From assembly GCA_963799425.1 (NCBI GenBank), contig CAWCXA010000009.1, positions 124,001-188,000 on the forward strand: 64,000 nt of DNA. The letters are read 5' to 3'. The translations under genes were made by a program, and so were the position numbers. This document shows positions 40,635 through 50,057 of the stretch, one piece after another. Position 1 is the stretch's first letter. Every line of letters begins with the position of its first letter. A model generated the notes under the pieces. That model saw only the letters and a list, made by a program, of their open reading frames with translations. It made no database searches and was not told where the DNA came from. The stretch comes from CAVWSM01 sp963799425. GTDB lineage: Bacteria > Actinomycetota > Actinomycetes > Jiangellales > Jiangellaceae.

Positions 40635-42791
40635 TCCCGCGAGCCCCAGCGCTTCCCGGAGGAAGTCGACCTCCAGCAGCAGCAGGTTCTCTGCGACGAC
40701 CTCCTGAGGCGTCATGTGCGTCACCCCTGACAGCGGAAGCACGCGATGCGGTCGTCCGGCTTCGAGCAGCGCCTGGGACATTCGCAGCGTGTGCGCCGCC
40801 ACGACGTTGTCATCGGCGAGGCCGTGGATGAACAGCAGCGGACGGGTCAGCTCGGGTGCATCGGCGATGAGCGAGCAGTGCTGGTAGGTCTCGGGGTGCT
40901 CGTCTGGATGACCCAGGTAGCGCTCCGTGTAGTGCGTGTCGTAGAGGCGCCAGTCGGTCACCGGTGCACCGGCAATCGCGGCGTGGAAGACGTCGGGACG
41001 GCGCAGCACGGCGAGCGCTGACAGATAACCGCCGAACGACCAGCCGCGCATGGCTACCCGCGAGAGGTCGAGGTCCGGGCACTCCACGGCCGCTGCTTCG
41101 AGTGCGGTCACCTGATCGTCGAGCACCGGAGTTGCAACGTCGCCGGCGATCGCGCGCTCCCACGAAGTGCCGCGACCTGGCGTGCCGCGTCCGTCCGCCA
41201 AGACAACAGCAAAGCCTTGGTCAGCAAGCCACTGCGGCTCCAGGAACGCCGCGCTCGACGCGGTGACGCGCTGGCCGTGCGGACCGCCATACGGAGCCAT
41301 GAGTACGGGCAGCTGCGCCGAACCGGCGATGTGGTCGCGCGGCAGCACCAACGCGTACCGGATCTGCAGCTCGCCCGCGCGCAGGATGCTCACGCTCGGC
41401 AGGAAGCCCGGGTCAGCCGCGTACGACGCAAGGCGCCCGACCTCGTTGCCGTCGCGGAGCAACCGCACCGTCGCACCATGAGTGTCGAGCGACCTGGAGA
41501 CGAGCACGGTCGTGCCGCCGCTGCTGCGTGCGGTGTGCACACCTGGTGTCGTGCTGACGGGCGTCAGTGACGCACCAGACGTGTACGAGGCGGAGCCGTG
41601 GTAGGCCGGGCTCACTCGCACCACGTCGATCTCGCTGGGCTCGGTCGACACGGCGAGCAGGATGCCATCGTCATCAACGCCGAGCACGGAGCGCACCTGC
41701 AACCCGACTGGGCTCACCGGCACCCCGTTGACGGCCACCCGGCGGGTGTCGTCGTCCTCAACGGTCGTGACGATCGCGCCACTCGGCAGGCGCGAGGGCG
41801 TGCCCGGCACCAGCTCGACCCACGCGTCATCCGACTGCTCACTAACCAGCTGCGTGGTGGCGTCGAGCATCGAGACGGCCAACACCTGGGACTGGCGCTG
41901 ATCACGGCTCTGGACTTGCAGCAATGGCACACCGTGCCTGCTCCACGTGACCACAGCGAGGTACGGGAACGCAGCATGGTCCCACTGCACCTCCTGGCGT
42001 GAGCCGTCGAGCTGGATGTGCCACAGCGACACGTCGGCGTTGGCGGTGCCGGCGGCCGGGTAGCGCTGCGCGATCGGTTGGCGCTCGGGGTGCGCGGGGT
42101 CGGCGATGTGCCAGACCGCAACGGGCGACTCGTCGTACCGCTCGACCAGGAGCGACTCGCCGTTCGGCGCCCACCAGAAGCCGCGAGTGCGGTCCATCTC
42201 CTCGGCAGCAATGAACTCCGCGAGTCCCCACACCACGGTGTCGCCCTCGGCCGGCGTCAAGGTGCGGTCGTCGGTGCCGTCGACGCCGATGACGCGCAAT
42301 GAGCCGCCCGACGCGTATGCCACAAGCCGCCCGGTCGGGTCGACCTGCGGGTCGACGGCGTTGCCCACGGTCGGCAATGAGTGCGCTCCACCGCCGAGCA
42401 GATCAGCTAGCCAGACTCGTCCCGACAGGCTGAACGACGCGACGCGGTGCTCCCGGTCATTGGCGAAGCCGACGATCCCCGCCGCCTGCTCGCGTGCGCG
42501 CTCCCGCCGAGCGCGCTCTTCGACGCTCAGCTCCTCGTCGCCGTCGAGCAGCCGAGCCGGATCGGCAACCAGCCGCTCCACTCCGGTCTCCAGGTCGAAG
42601 ACCCACAGCGCGTTGGCGCGGTCGTACGGCCCGTCGCTGCGCAAGAAGGTCACACGCGAGCCGTCGGGCGCGACGGCGAACGATCGGGGCTCACCCAGCG
42701 TGAAGCGGGCGGTACGCGCCCGCAGCCGCGGAAAGCTCAGCTCGGATTGGGCGGGCACAACCTCGGTGGTCTCTTCGGTCACGATCGCCAT
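40629..42791 (-). CDS. S9 family prolyl oligopeptidase / dipeptidyl peptidase IV-like
   Basis: 720 residues. N-terminal DPP IV-type beta-propeller (about 25-470, with FTLGEPRSFAVAPDGSRVTF and EEMDRTRGFWWAPNGESLLV), then the S9 catalytic domain with triad S585 (GWSFGGY), D660 (GLADDNV) and H692 (GVTHM). No signal peptide, so it probably trims peptides in the cytoplasm, consistent with its place next to a peptide importer. The double glutamate pair that anchors the peptide N-terminus is probably the EE of FIAAEEMDRTRG. Its stop codon is inside the inverted repeat. Confidence 0.93.
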   Translation of the reverse strand: MAIVTEETTEVVPAQSELSFPRLRARTARFTLGEPRSFAVAPDGSRVTFLRSDGPYDRANALWVFDLETGVERLVADPARLLDGDEELSVEERARRERAREQAAGIVGFANDREHRVASFSLSGRVWLADLLGGGAHSLPTVGNAVDPQVDPTGRLVAYASGGSLRVIGVDGTDDRTLTPAEGDTVVWGLAEFIAAEEMDRTRGFWWAPNGESLLVERYDESPVAVWHIADPAHPERQPIAQRYPAAGTANADVSLWHIQLDGSRQEVQWDHAAFPYLAVVTWSRHGVPLLQVQSRDQRQSQVLAVSMLDATTQLVSEQSDDAWVELVPGTPSRLPSGAIVTTVEDDDTRRVAVNGVPVSPVGLQVRSVLGVDDDGILLAVSTEPSEIDVVRVSPAYHGSASYTSGASLTPVSTTPGVHTARSSGGTTVLVSRSLDTHGATVRLLRDGNEVGRLASYAADPGFLPSVSILRAGELQIRYALVLPRDHIAGSAQLPVLMAPYGGPHGQRVTASSAAFLEPQWLADQGFAVVLADGRGTPGRGTSWERAIAGDVATPVLDDQVTALEAAAVECPDLDLSRVAMRGWSFGGYLSALAVLRRPDVFHAAIAGAPVTDWRLYDTHYTERYLGHPDEHPETYQHCSLIADAPELTRPLLFIHGLADDNVVAAHTLRMSQALLEAGRPHRVLPLSGVTHMTPQEVVAENLLLLEVDFLREALGLAGQ

Positions 42792-42854
42792 CCTTGCAGC
42801 CGCACCCAGACCGCCACGCCCGATCCGTCAGCGCTACGCCCTAGCCTTGGGCGC

Positions 42855-43790
42855 ATGTCTGCTCAGTCCCCGGGCGAGTTTCCGAACCGCCGGCTGCTTC
42901 TCGTCCACGCGCATCCCGACGACGAGACGATCAGCAACGGCGCCACGATGGCCCGGTACGTCGCCGAGGGTGCACACGTCACGCTCATCACCTGCACGCG
43001 CGGGGAGGAGGGCGAGGTGCTCGTGCCCGACCTCGCGCACCTCGCGTCCGACCGCGATGACACGCTCGGCGACCAGCGCGTGACCGAGCTCTCGGCGGCG
43101 ATGGCGGCGCTCGGCGTCACCGACCATCGGTTCCTCGGTGGCGCGGGGCGCTATCGGGACACCGGCATGGTGTGGACGGAGGATCGCCAGGCCGCGGCTG
43201 TGCCACCGCAGCCGCGCGATGACACGTTCTGGCGAGCGGACCTGCGGGAGGCGGCCACCTACCTCGTGGCAGTGCTACGCGAGGTGCGCCCGCAGGTGGT
43301 GATTGCCTACGACGACTTCGGCCAGTACGGCCACCCCGACCACGTGCAGGCTCACCGCGTCGCGACCTACGCGATCGCACTCGCCGCGGCACCCTCGTAC
43401 CGCGTCGACCTCGGGCCGGGCTGGGATGTGCCGAAGGTCTATTGGACCGCCATGCCCAAGTCAGCAATCGCGCAAGGCATAGAGCTGGCCAAGGCTGCCG
43501 GCACCGACTTCTTCGGCATCGAAAGCCCCGACGACTTTCCGATGGTCGTGCCAGACGAGCAGGTGACCGCGCGCATCGACGGCAGCGCATTCGCCCCTGC
43601 CAAGAAGGCGGCGATGCTCGCGCATGCCACGCAGATCACGCCCGACGGACCGTTCTTCGCAATGGAGGAGGTCGCGGGTGCCAACACCTTCCTCGGGCTC
43701 GAGTGCTACCGGCTCGTCAAGGGCGCGCCCGGGCCAGTCGGCGAGGATGGCTTCGAAGAGGATCTGTTCGCCGGCGTGGTCGGTGCCTAG
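42855..43790 (+). CDS. mshB: Mycothiol biosynthesis deacetylase MshB
   Basis: 311 residues from ATG at 42855. N-acetyl-GlcN-Ins deacetylase of the LmbE/PIG-L zinc family: VHAHPDDETISNG (zinc ligands H20 and D23) and FGQYGHPDHVQAH (third zinc ligand). The downstream VYWTAMPKS and a C-terminal acidic tail match MshB rather than the related Mca. It removes acetate from GlcNAc-Ins to give GlcN-Ins for mycothiol. The next gene begins 8 bp before its stop, as in M. tuberculosis Rv1170-Rv1171. Confidence 0.93.
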   Translation: MSAQSPGEFPNRRLLLVHAHPDDETISNGATMARYVAEGAHVTLITCTRGEEGEVLVPDLAHLASDRDDTLGDQRVTELSAAMAALGVTDHRFLGGAGRYRDTGMVWTEDRQAAAVPPQPRDDTFWRADLREAATYLVAVLREVRPQVVIAYDDFGQYGHPDHVQAHRVATYAIALAAAPSYRVDLGPGWDVPKVYWTAMPKSAIAQGIELAKAAGTDFFGIESPDDFPMVVPDEQVTARIDGSAFAPAKKAAMLAHATQITPDGPFFAMEEVAGANTFLGLECYRLVKGAPGPVGEDGFEEDLFAGVVGA

Positions 43791-44178
43791 ACAGCTGGCG
43801 CCCGGCTTGGCCATTGCGGCGCTGGTTCCGATCGCGGTGATTACCGGCATCGCGGGCGTCTTTCTGCACCGAGCGGCCATTCATGTCGGGAGTGTCAGGA
43901 TTCCGTACGGTTTAGTGCTTGCGCTCTTTTCGACCGTGGTCCTCGCGGTGCTGGTCCGCGCCGTCACCCCGCGCCGGCTCGGAGCCGGGCTCGCGCTCGT
44001 TGCATGGCTGTTGGCTGTGATTCCTTTCACCGCCAAGCGACCCGAGGGCGACCTGTTGATTGCCTCGGGAGCAGCGGGGCTGGTCTTCCTCTTCGGTGGG
44101 GTGATCGTGATGAGCATCTCATTTGGCCTCCCAACTTCGACGAATCGCAACCGAGAGCTTGGCCAGCGCGTCCACTAA
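43783..44178 (+). CDS. Small membrane protein following mshB
   Basis: 131 residues from GTG at 43783, overlapping mshB by 8 bp. Four membrane helices (about 7-28, 42-60, 67-84 and 91-113). It resembles the small DUF6113-type protein that follows mshB in other actinobacteria. Function unknown; the overlap suggests co-translation. A 7-bp GC hairpin follows at 44187-44208. Confidence 0.8.
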   Translation: MPRQLAPGLAIAALVPIAVITGIAGVFLHRAAIHVGSVRIPYGLVLALFSTVVLAVLVRAVTPRRLGAGLALVAWLLAVIPFTAKRPEGDLLIASGAAGLVFLFGGVIVMSISFGLPTSTNRNRELGQRVH

Positions 44179-44186
44179 CATGGCAG

Positions 44187-44208
44187 GGCCGCCGGCCAAG
44201 AGGCGGCC
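44187..44208 (+). terminator. 7-bp GC hairpin before the VanW gene
   Basis: GGCCGCC (44187-44193) pairs with GGCGGCC (44202-44208) around an 8-base loop. It may end the mshB transcript or attenuate the VanW gene that starts 31 bp later. Confidence 0.45.
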
Positions 44209-44238
44209 ATCATGTGTTATCGACCCGAGAGAAGCCCC

Positions 44239-46059
44239 GTGTCCGACGAGACCAGGCACTCCCTTGCCTCGCCCGAGCCGGTTGATCGCCCCGCTGACGA
44301 GCCGGCGACGACCGAGATCGTGATCGAAGCGTCGCCCGAGGGCGAGGCACCGACGACCCGTCGCTTCGACCGACGCAAGCTGGCACTCATCGCCGGAGGC
44401 GGTGTCGCCACCGTCGCGGTGCTCTACGGCGCGGCCTACGCGGCCGTCGGCGGCGAGGTCCCGAGCGACACGTCCGTGCTCGGAGTCGAGATCGGCGGGA
44501 TGAGCCAGTCCGAAGCCGAGGCGGCACTCACTGACGGCCTGGCTGAGCGCATCGCCACGCCGATCTCACTCTCGCCCTCCGAGGGCGAGGAGCCGGTACC
44601 TCTCGACCCCGCGACCAGCGGCCTCGGCGTCGACGTCGCGGCCACGGTCGACCAGGTCGACGGCGGCGCCAGCCCGGCCGATCTCTGGCGCGGGCTCTTC
44701 GGTGGCGGCGAGGTCGACCCCGTCTACTCCGTCGACAAGGACCAGCTCGCCGTGTCCCTGCAGCAGGTTGCCGGCACGGTCAACCGCGAGCCCGTTGACG
44801 GCGGTGTCACCTTTGACGCCGGCCAGGCGGTTGCCGTCCCCGCCCAGCTGGGCCGCACCCTCGACGTACAGGCCGCGGCAGAAGCCATCGGCGACTCCTT
44901 CCTCCGGACGACCGACCCGGTCGGGCTTCCGTTCGAGGAGACCGTGCCGACCATCGACCAGGCCGACGTGGACAAGGCGATGGCGGAGTTTGCCCAGCCG
45001 GCCATGTCAGGTCCGGTGACCGTCGTCGCCGGCAACCAGCAGGCGGTGCTCAACCCAACGCTGCTTGGGTCCGTACTCATCATGAGCTCCACGCCCGAGG
45101 GGACTCTGGCGCCACAGCTCGACGGCGAGCGGCTGCTCACCGAGGGCGAGGAGGCCCTGGGCGCCATCGAGAGCGGCGCCAAGGACGCGAGCGTGCGCAT
45201 CGAGAACGGCGCCCCCGTGGTCGTGCCGGGTCAGGCGGGTCAAGGCGTGTCCGCCACCGACCTGTCCGCGGCGGTCCTCGCCGCGCTGCCCTTGAGCGGT
45301 GACCAGCGCGTCGCCAACGTTCCGCTGTCCACGGTGGAGCCCGAGATCACGACCGAGGAGGCGGCCAACCTCGGCGTCGCCTCGGTGATCAGTGAGACGA
45401 CGACGCGGTTCCCGCACTCCGACTACCGCAACACCAACATCGGGCTTGCGGCGCAGAAGATCGACAACACGTTTATCGCCCCAGGCGAGACGTTCAGCCT
45501 CAACGGCATCGTCGGCGAACGCACCGCCGCGACGGGTTTCGTCCCCGGCTGGACGATCCAGGGCGGAGTCTTCAAGAAGGACTACGGCGGCGGTGTCTCG
45601 CAGATCGCCACGACGACCTTCAACGCGGCCTACAAGGCCGGCATGGAAGACATCGAGCACAAGCCGCACAGCCTCTACTTCTCCCGCTACCCGCTGGGCG
45701 TCGAGGCGACGGTCAACTGGGGCTCGCTGGACATGCGGTGGAAAAACGACACCCCGTACGGCGTCGTGGTCGATACCAGCTTCTCGCCGAGCTCGTCTGG
45801 CAGTCAGGGCAGCATCACGGTGCGCATCTGGAGCACGAAGTACTGGGACACCAACATCTCGGTGTCCGACCGCTACGCGCACAAGGCCTACGGCACCAGG
45901 TACGACACCAGCCCCAACTGCGAGTCGCAGGAGGGCCAGGACGGCTTCCAGGTCGACGTGACGCGCACCCGCACCTCGCCGCAGGGCACGGTCACTGACA
46001 AGGACCACGTGGTCTACAACGCTGGCACGCACATCATCTGCGGCGCTCCGCCGGCGTAG
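44239..46059 (+). CDS. VanW-family cell-envelope protein
   Basis: 606 residues from GTG at 44239. An acidic cytoplasmic N-terminus of about 45 residues precedes one membrane helix (LALIAGGGVATVAVLYGAAYA). The extracytoplasmic part has two or more YoaR-like putative peptidoglycan-binding repeats (GMSQSEAEAALTDGLAERI and later SDTSVLGVEIG-type strands) and the VanW domain (about 385-520: TRFPHSDYRNTNIGLAAQKI, then GETFSLNGIVGERTAATGFV and YGGGVSQIATTTFNAAYKAG). The molecular role of VanW domains is not known; a link to cell-wall remodelling is accepted from context elsewhere. Confidence 0.93.
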   Translation: MSDETRHSLASPEPVDRPADEPATTEIVIEASPEGEAPTTRRFDRRKLALIAGGGVATVAVLYGAAYAAVGGEVPSDTSVLGVEIGGMSQSEAEAALTDGLAERIATPISLSPSEGEEPVPLDPATSGLGVDVAATVDQVDGGASPADLWRGLFGGGEVDPVYSVDKDQLAVSLQQVAGTVNREPVDGGVTFDAGQAVAVPAQLGRTLDVQAAAEAIGDSFLRTTDPVGLPFEETVPTIDQADVDKAMAEFAQPAMSGPVTVVAGNQQAVLNPTLLGSVLIMSSTPEGTLAPQLDGERLLTEGEEALGAIESGAKDASVRIENGAPVVVPGQAGQGVSATDLSAAVLAALPLSGDQRVANVPLSTVEPEITTEEAANLGVASVISETTTRFPHSDYRNTNIGLAAQKIDNTFIAPGETFSLNGIVGERTAATGFVPGWTIQGGVFKKDYGGGVSQIATTTFNAAYKAGMEDIEHKPHSLYFSRYPLGVEATVNWGSLDMRWKNDTPYGVVVDTSFSPSSSGSQGSITVRIWSTKYWDTNISVSDRYAHKAYGTRYDTSPNCESQEGQDGFQVDVTRTRTSPQGTVTDKDHVVYNAGTHIICGAPPA

Positions 46060-46086
46060 CGTTGCGTCGAACGAGCGGCGCCCCGG

Positions 46087-47077
46087 TCAGGCGGCCGGAA
46101 CACGGCGGTAGTGGTAGCGATGGTGCTCGATGATTCCCAGGGCCTCGTACATTGCAATCGCGGCGGCGTTCTCCGCAGCAACCTGCAAGTAGATCTGGGT
46201 GGCGCCCAAGGTCTGCCCCCAGGCGGCGAGTCCAGTCACCACAAGACGCCCGAGACCCTGACGCCGCACCGACTCCGCGACCTCGATCGCCGTGAGACCG
46301 AGCCATAGCGTGCCGTCTGCGGCCTCGGTGACCGCGCCGCGGCCGATCGCTTCCAGGTCGTTGCCGTTGACGACGCGAGCGAACCCGAGCCGTGCACTCG
46401 GCGCCTCGGACAGCACACGACGCCCCGCGGCCGGGACTGGCTTGCCACCGCGGTAGTGATAGCCGGCCAGCCACGTCTCGTCCGCCTCGCGGCGAACCTC
46501 GAACCCGCGACCATCGGGGCGGAAAGCATCGGCCACGGACTCCACGGGCGCGGTCATCACGAGGGTCTCGTTGTGCCGCTCCCAATCTCGGTTGGCCAGC
46601 AAGTGCATCGAGATCCCGCGTGAGCGGCGCCGGCAGCTGAAACTGCGCGGGCAGACCCCGCGCCGCATACCAGCTCTGCACCGCGGCAATCGCGTCATCG
46701 AGCGGGCGATCGGGTTGACCGAGTGGCAGGCAGGAGTTGGCCCGGCCGGTGAATCCGCCGCCGGCGCGCAGCAGCCAGTCACCGATCCGGCCGGTCTCGA
46801 GACCGACCCACGCCTGCGCGGCCGCCTCTTCCAGCAGGTGGACGTCCCGTCGCCGAACCGCCCGAGCTGGGATCACCTTGCCGGCGACCATGTCCGCCAC
46901 ACTGACCCTGACGACCTCGCCGTCGCTGCGGCGCACGGAGACACTCTCGTCGTCGGCCCAGACGAGAGTGCCGAGCAGGTCGGTCATCGACGGATCGCCC
47001 GGGCTGCCCCGCTCATCCGTACCCAGCCGTCGACGGACCACGACCCGGCGGCCGACGTCATCGGGCGTGAGGGACAA
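46087..47077 (-). pseudogene. GNAT acetyltransferase gene split by a frameshift
   Basis: The N-terminal half is in one frame from TTG 47077: MSLTPDDVGRRVVVRRRLG, a small beta-barrel-like segment LLGTLVWADDESVSVRRSDG, then the start of the acetyltransferase ending in PAQFQLPAPLTRDLDALA. The C-terminal half continues in another frame: LLANRDWERHNETLVMTAPV, ending in the acetyl-CoA-binding AESVRRQGLGRLVVTGLAAW and YEALGIIEHHRYHYRR. The break is at about 46600-46616. Corrected length is about 330 residues, fitting GNAT proteins found beside ferredoxin-dapC in other actinobacteria. It is either an inactivated gene or a sequencing error. Confidence 0.85.
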
Positions 47078-47196
47078 ATTGAAGGGACCCTTCAGTGACG
47101 TCGCGGGGGATACGTCGTGATACTAGAGAGGAGCGCACCCGGCTCGCTCAAGGGCGACTGAGCCGGGCGGCGCACCGGGACCAGGAGGAGTTCGCT

Positions 47197-47523
47197 GTGA
47201 CGTACACCATCGCCCAACCGTGTGTCGACCTCAAGGACCGGGCGTGCGTCGAGGAGTGTCCCGTCGACTGCATCTACGAGGGCGAGCGGATGCTCTACAT
47301 CCACCCCGACGAGTGTGTCGACTGCGGCGCGTGCGAGCCGGTCTGCCCGGTCGAGGCCATTTTCTACGAGGACGACGTTCCCGAGCAGTGGAAGGACTAC
47401 ACGCAGGCCAACGCTGAGTTCTTCGACGACCTCGGCTCGCCGGGCGGCGCCTCCAAGCTCGGCGTCGTCGACAAGGACCACCCGCTGATTGCTGCGCTGC
47501 CTCCGCAGCTGACTGAGACCTGA
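47197..47523 (+). CDS. fdxA: 7Fe ferredoxin
   Basis: 108 residues from GTG at 47197, with AGGAGG at 47183-47188. Cysteines CVDLKDRACVEECPVDC ligate a [3Fe-4S] plus part of a [4Fe-4S] cluster, and CVDCGACEPVCPVEA the other; the tail (EQWKDYTQANAEFFDDLGSPG) is typical of actinobacterial FdxA/FdxC. Small electron carrier in the cytoplasm. dapC follows after 13 bp, the same arrangement as fdxC-dapC in M. tuberculosis. Confidence 0.96.
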   Translation: MTYTIAQPCVDLKDRACVEECPVDCIYEGERMLYIHPDECVDCGACEPVCPVEAIFYEDDVPEQWKDYTQANAEFFDDLGSPGGASKLGVVDKDHPLIAALPPQLTET

Positions 47524-47536
47524 GCGGCCCTGCCTG

Positions 47537-48631
47537 GTGCGCGAGCTGCCGGACTTCCCGTGGGATGCGCTGGCTCCCCACAGCGAGCGGGCTGCCAGTC
47601 ACCCCGACGGCGTCGTCGACCTGTCGGTGGGCACGCCGGTCGATCCCACGCCCAAGGTCGTTCAGGAGGCCCTTGCCTCCGCCGCTGACGCACCGGGCTA
47701 CCCACAGGCCTACGGCACTCCGGCGCTCCGGGAGACGGTGGCAGCGTGGTTCGCCCGGCGGCTGTCGGTGCCCGGCCTCGACCCGGCCGGCGTGCTGCCG
47801 AGCATCGGCTCCAAGGAGCTGGTCGCTTGGTTGCCCACTCTGCTGGGCCTCGGCGCGGGCGACGCGGTTGTCTACCCCTCGCTCGCTTACCCCACGTACG
47901 AGGTCGGCGCCCTCCTGGCTGGCGCGGAGCCGGTTGCGACCGACAGCCTGACCAGCTTGGGGCCTCGCCGCGTAGGTCTGGTATGGCTCAACTCGCCGGC
48001 CAACCCGCACGGTCGAGTGCTGCCACCTGCCCACCTTGCCAAGGTTGTGGCGTGGGCGCGTGAGCGCGGCGCGATTGTCGCGGCCGACGAGTGCTATATC
48101 GAGTACGGGTGGGAGGGCGAGCAACCCGTCTCGATTCTGCACCCCGAGGTGTCGGGCGGTTCGCCGGAGGGACTGCTGGCAGTCAACTCACTGTCAAAGC
48201 GGTCCAACCTGGCCGGCTATCGGGCCGGCTTCGCCGCCGGTGACCTCCGGCTGGTGCAACGGATCCTCGAGGTCCGCAAGCACGCGGGGATGATGGTGCC
48301 CACCCCGGTGCAGGCGGCGATGATCGCCGCGCTCGGTGACGATGAGCATGTAGCCGAGCAGCGGGAGCGCTACGCGCAGCGCCGGGACCTGCTCCGGACA
48401 GCCCTGCGACGCGCGGGCTTCCACATCGACCATTCCGAGGCGTCGCTCTACCTCTGGGCGACCCGCGACGAGCCCTGCTGGGACACGGTCCGCTGGCTGG
48501 CCGATCGCGGCATCCTCGTGGCGCCGGGGGACTTCTACGGGCCGGCCGGCGCTCAGCACGTACGCGTCGCGCTCACCGCGACCGACGAGCGGGTCGACGC
48601 GGCGGCGCAGCGGTTGGGCTCCGCCGGTTGA
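47537..48631 (+). CDS. dapC: Succinyldiaminopimelate transaminase
   Basis: 364 residues from GTG at 47537. Class I/II PLP aminotransferase: DLSVGTPVDPTP at the N-terminus, YGTPALRETVAAWFARRL, LVWLNSPANPHGRVLP, AADECYIEYGW, and the PLP lysine in NSLSKRSNLAGYRAGF. Converts N-succinyl-2-amino-6-oxopimelate to N-succinyl-LL-DAP in lysine and peptidoglycan precursor synthesis. Its partners dapD and dapE are further along this window. Confidence 0.94.
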   Translation: MRELPDFPWDALAPHSERAASHPDGVVDLSVGTPVDPTPKVVQEALASAADAPGYPQAYGTPALRETVAAWFARRLSVPGLDPAGVLPSIGSKELVAWLPTLLGLGAGDAVVYPSLAYPTYEVGALLAGAEPVATDSLTSLGPRRVGLVWLNSPANPHGRVLPPAHLAKVVAWARERGAIVAADECYIEYGWEGEQPVSILHPEVSGGSPEGLLAVNSLSKRSNLAGYRAGFAAGDLRLVQRILEVRKHAGMMVPTPVQAAMIAALGDDEHVAEQRERYAQRRDLLRTALRRAGFHIDHSEASLYLWATRDEPCWDTVRWLADRGILVAPGDFYGPAGAQHVRVALTATDERVDAAAQRLGSAG

Positions 48632-48773
48632 CACCCCGGCCTCGCTGCTAACTCAGTGATCTCTACAGCCGGAGCATCCCCGCTTTGGTGGGCGTTCACA
48701 CAACAGGTAGCGTTCTAGACGGGCGATTCGTGACAAGGCGGCGGTCCGTCCGCGCCAGAGAAGGGACGACGAA

Positions 48774-50057
48774 GTGACTTCTGCGAGCCTCAACCACCCC
48801 GGCGGCGAGCTCGAGCTGCCGGTAGTCGAGGCCACTGAGGGTCCGTCCGGGCTCGACGTGTCCAAGCTCCTCGGCCAGACGGGCTACGTCACGCTCGACC
48901 ACGGCTTTGTCAACACCGCTGCCACGACATCCGCGATCACGTACATCGACGGCGACGCGGGCATCCTGCGCTACCGCGGTTACCCCATCGAGCAGCTCGC
49001 CGAGCAGAGCACGTTCGTCGAGGTCGCATACCTGCTGATCTACGGGGAGCTGCCGACCGCCGAACAGCTCGAAGCGTTCAGCCTCCGCGTCAGCCGGCAC
49101 ACGATGCTGCACGAGGATCTCAAGGAGTTCTTCGGCGGGTTTCCACGCGACGCGCACCCGATGCCGGTCCTGTCGAGCGCCGTCTCTGCACTGTCGACGT
49201 TCTACCAGGACAGCCTCAACCCGTTTGACGAGGAGCAGGTCGAGCTGTCGACCGTGCGACTGCTCGCCAAGCTGCCGACGATCGCCGCCTACGCGTACAA
49301 GAAGAGCGTCGGCCAGCCGATGCTCTACCCCGACAACAACCTCGGCCTTGTCGAGAACTTCCTGCGCATGACCTTCGGGTTCCCCGCAGAGCCGTACGAG
49401 CTCGACCCCGTAATGGTGCGCGCGCTCGACCTGCTGTTCGTGCTGCACGCCGACCACGAGCAGAACTGTTCGACCTCCACCGTCCGCATGGTCGGCTCGG
49501 CGCAGGCCAACATGTTTGCCTCCGTCTCGGCGGGCATCAACGCGCTGTTCGGCCCGCTGCATGGCGGTGCCAACGAGGCTGTCCTCTCGATGCTCGACCA
49601 GATCAAGGCCGACGGCGGCGATGTCGAGGCGTTCGTCAAGCGGGTGAAGAACAGGGAACAGGGCGTCAAGCTCATGGGCTTCGGCCACCGGGTCTACAAG
49701 AACTACGATCCGCGCGCAGCGATCGTGAAGCAGGCCGCCGACGAGGTGCTGCAAAAGCTCGGCAAGCGCGACGATTTGCTCGACATCGCGATGCGTCTCG
49801 AAGAAATCGCACTCAACGACGACTACTTCGTCTCGCGCAAGCTCTACCCCAACGTGGACTTCTACACCGGCCTCATCTACAAGGCGATGGGCTTCCCGAC
49901 CAGGATGTTCACGGTCCTGTTCGCGATCGGCCGGTTGCCCGGCTGGGTTGCACAGTGGCGAGAGATGATCAACGACCCGGCCACGAAGATTGGCCGGCCT
50001 CGTCAGGTGTACGTCGGGGCAACGGAGCGCGACTACGTGGCGGTCGAGAAGCGCTGA
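48774..50057 (+). CDS. gltA: Citrate synthase
   Basis: 427 residues from GTG at 48774 (AGAAGGGA upstream). Condenses acetyl-CoA with oxaloacetate at the entry of the TCA cycle. Family marks: YIDGDAGILRYRGYPIEQLA, LFVLHADHEQNCSTSTVRMV, GPLHGGANEAVLSML (active-site His), MGFGHRVYKNYDPRA (second His) and VDFYTGLIYKAMGFP with the catalytic Asp. The size and N-terminal domain fit the large, hexameric bacterial type. The 3' end overlaps the convergent oxidoreductase gene by 25 bp. Confidence 0.97.
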   Translation: MTSASLNHPGGELELPVVEATEGPSGLDVSKLLGQTGYVTLDHGFVNTAATTSAITYIDGDAGILRYRGYPIEQLAEQSTFVEVAYLLIYGELPTAEQLEAFSLRVSRHTMLHEDLKEFFGGFPRDAHPMPVLSSAVSALSTFYQDSLNPFDEEQVELSTVRLLAKLPTIAAYAYKKSVGQPMLYPDNNLGLVENFLRMTFGFPAEPYELDPVMVRALDLLFVLHADHEQNCSTSTVRMVGSAQANMFASVSAGINALFGPLHGGANEAVLSMLDQIKADGGDVEAFVKRVKNREQGVKLMGFGHRVYKNYDPRAAIVKQAADEVLQKLGKRDDLLDIAMRLEEIALNDDYFVSRKLYPNVDFYTGLIYKAMGFPTRMFTVLFAIGRLPGWVAQWREMINDPATKIGRPRQVYVGATERDYVAVEKR

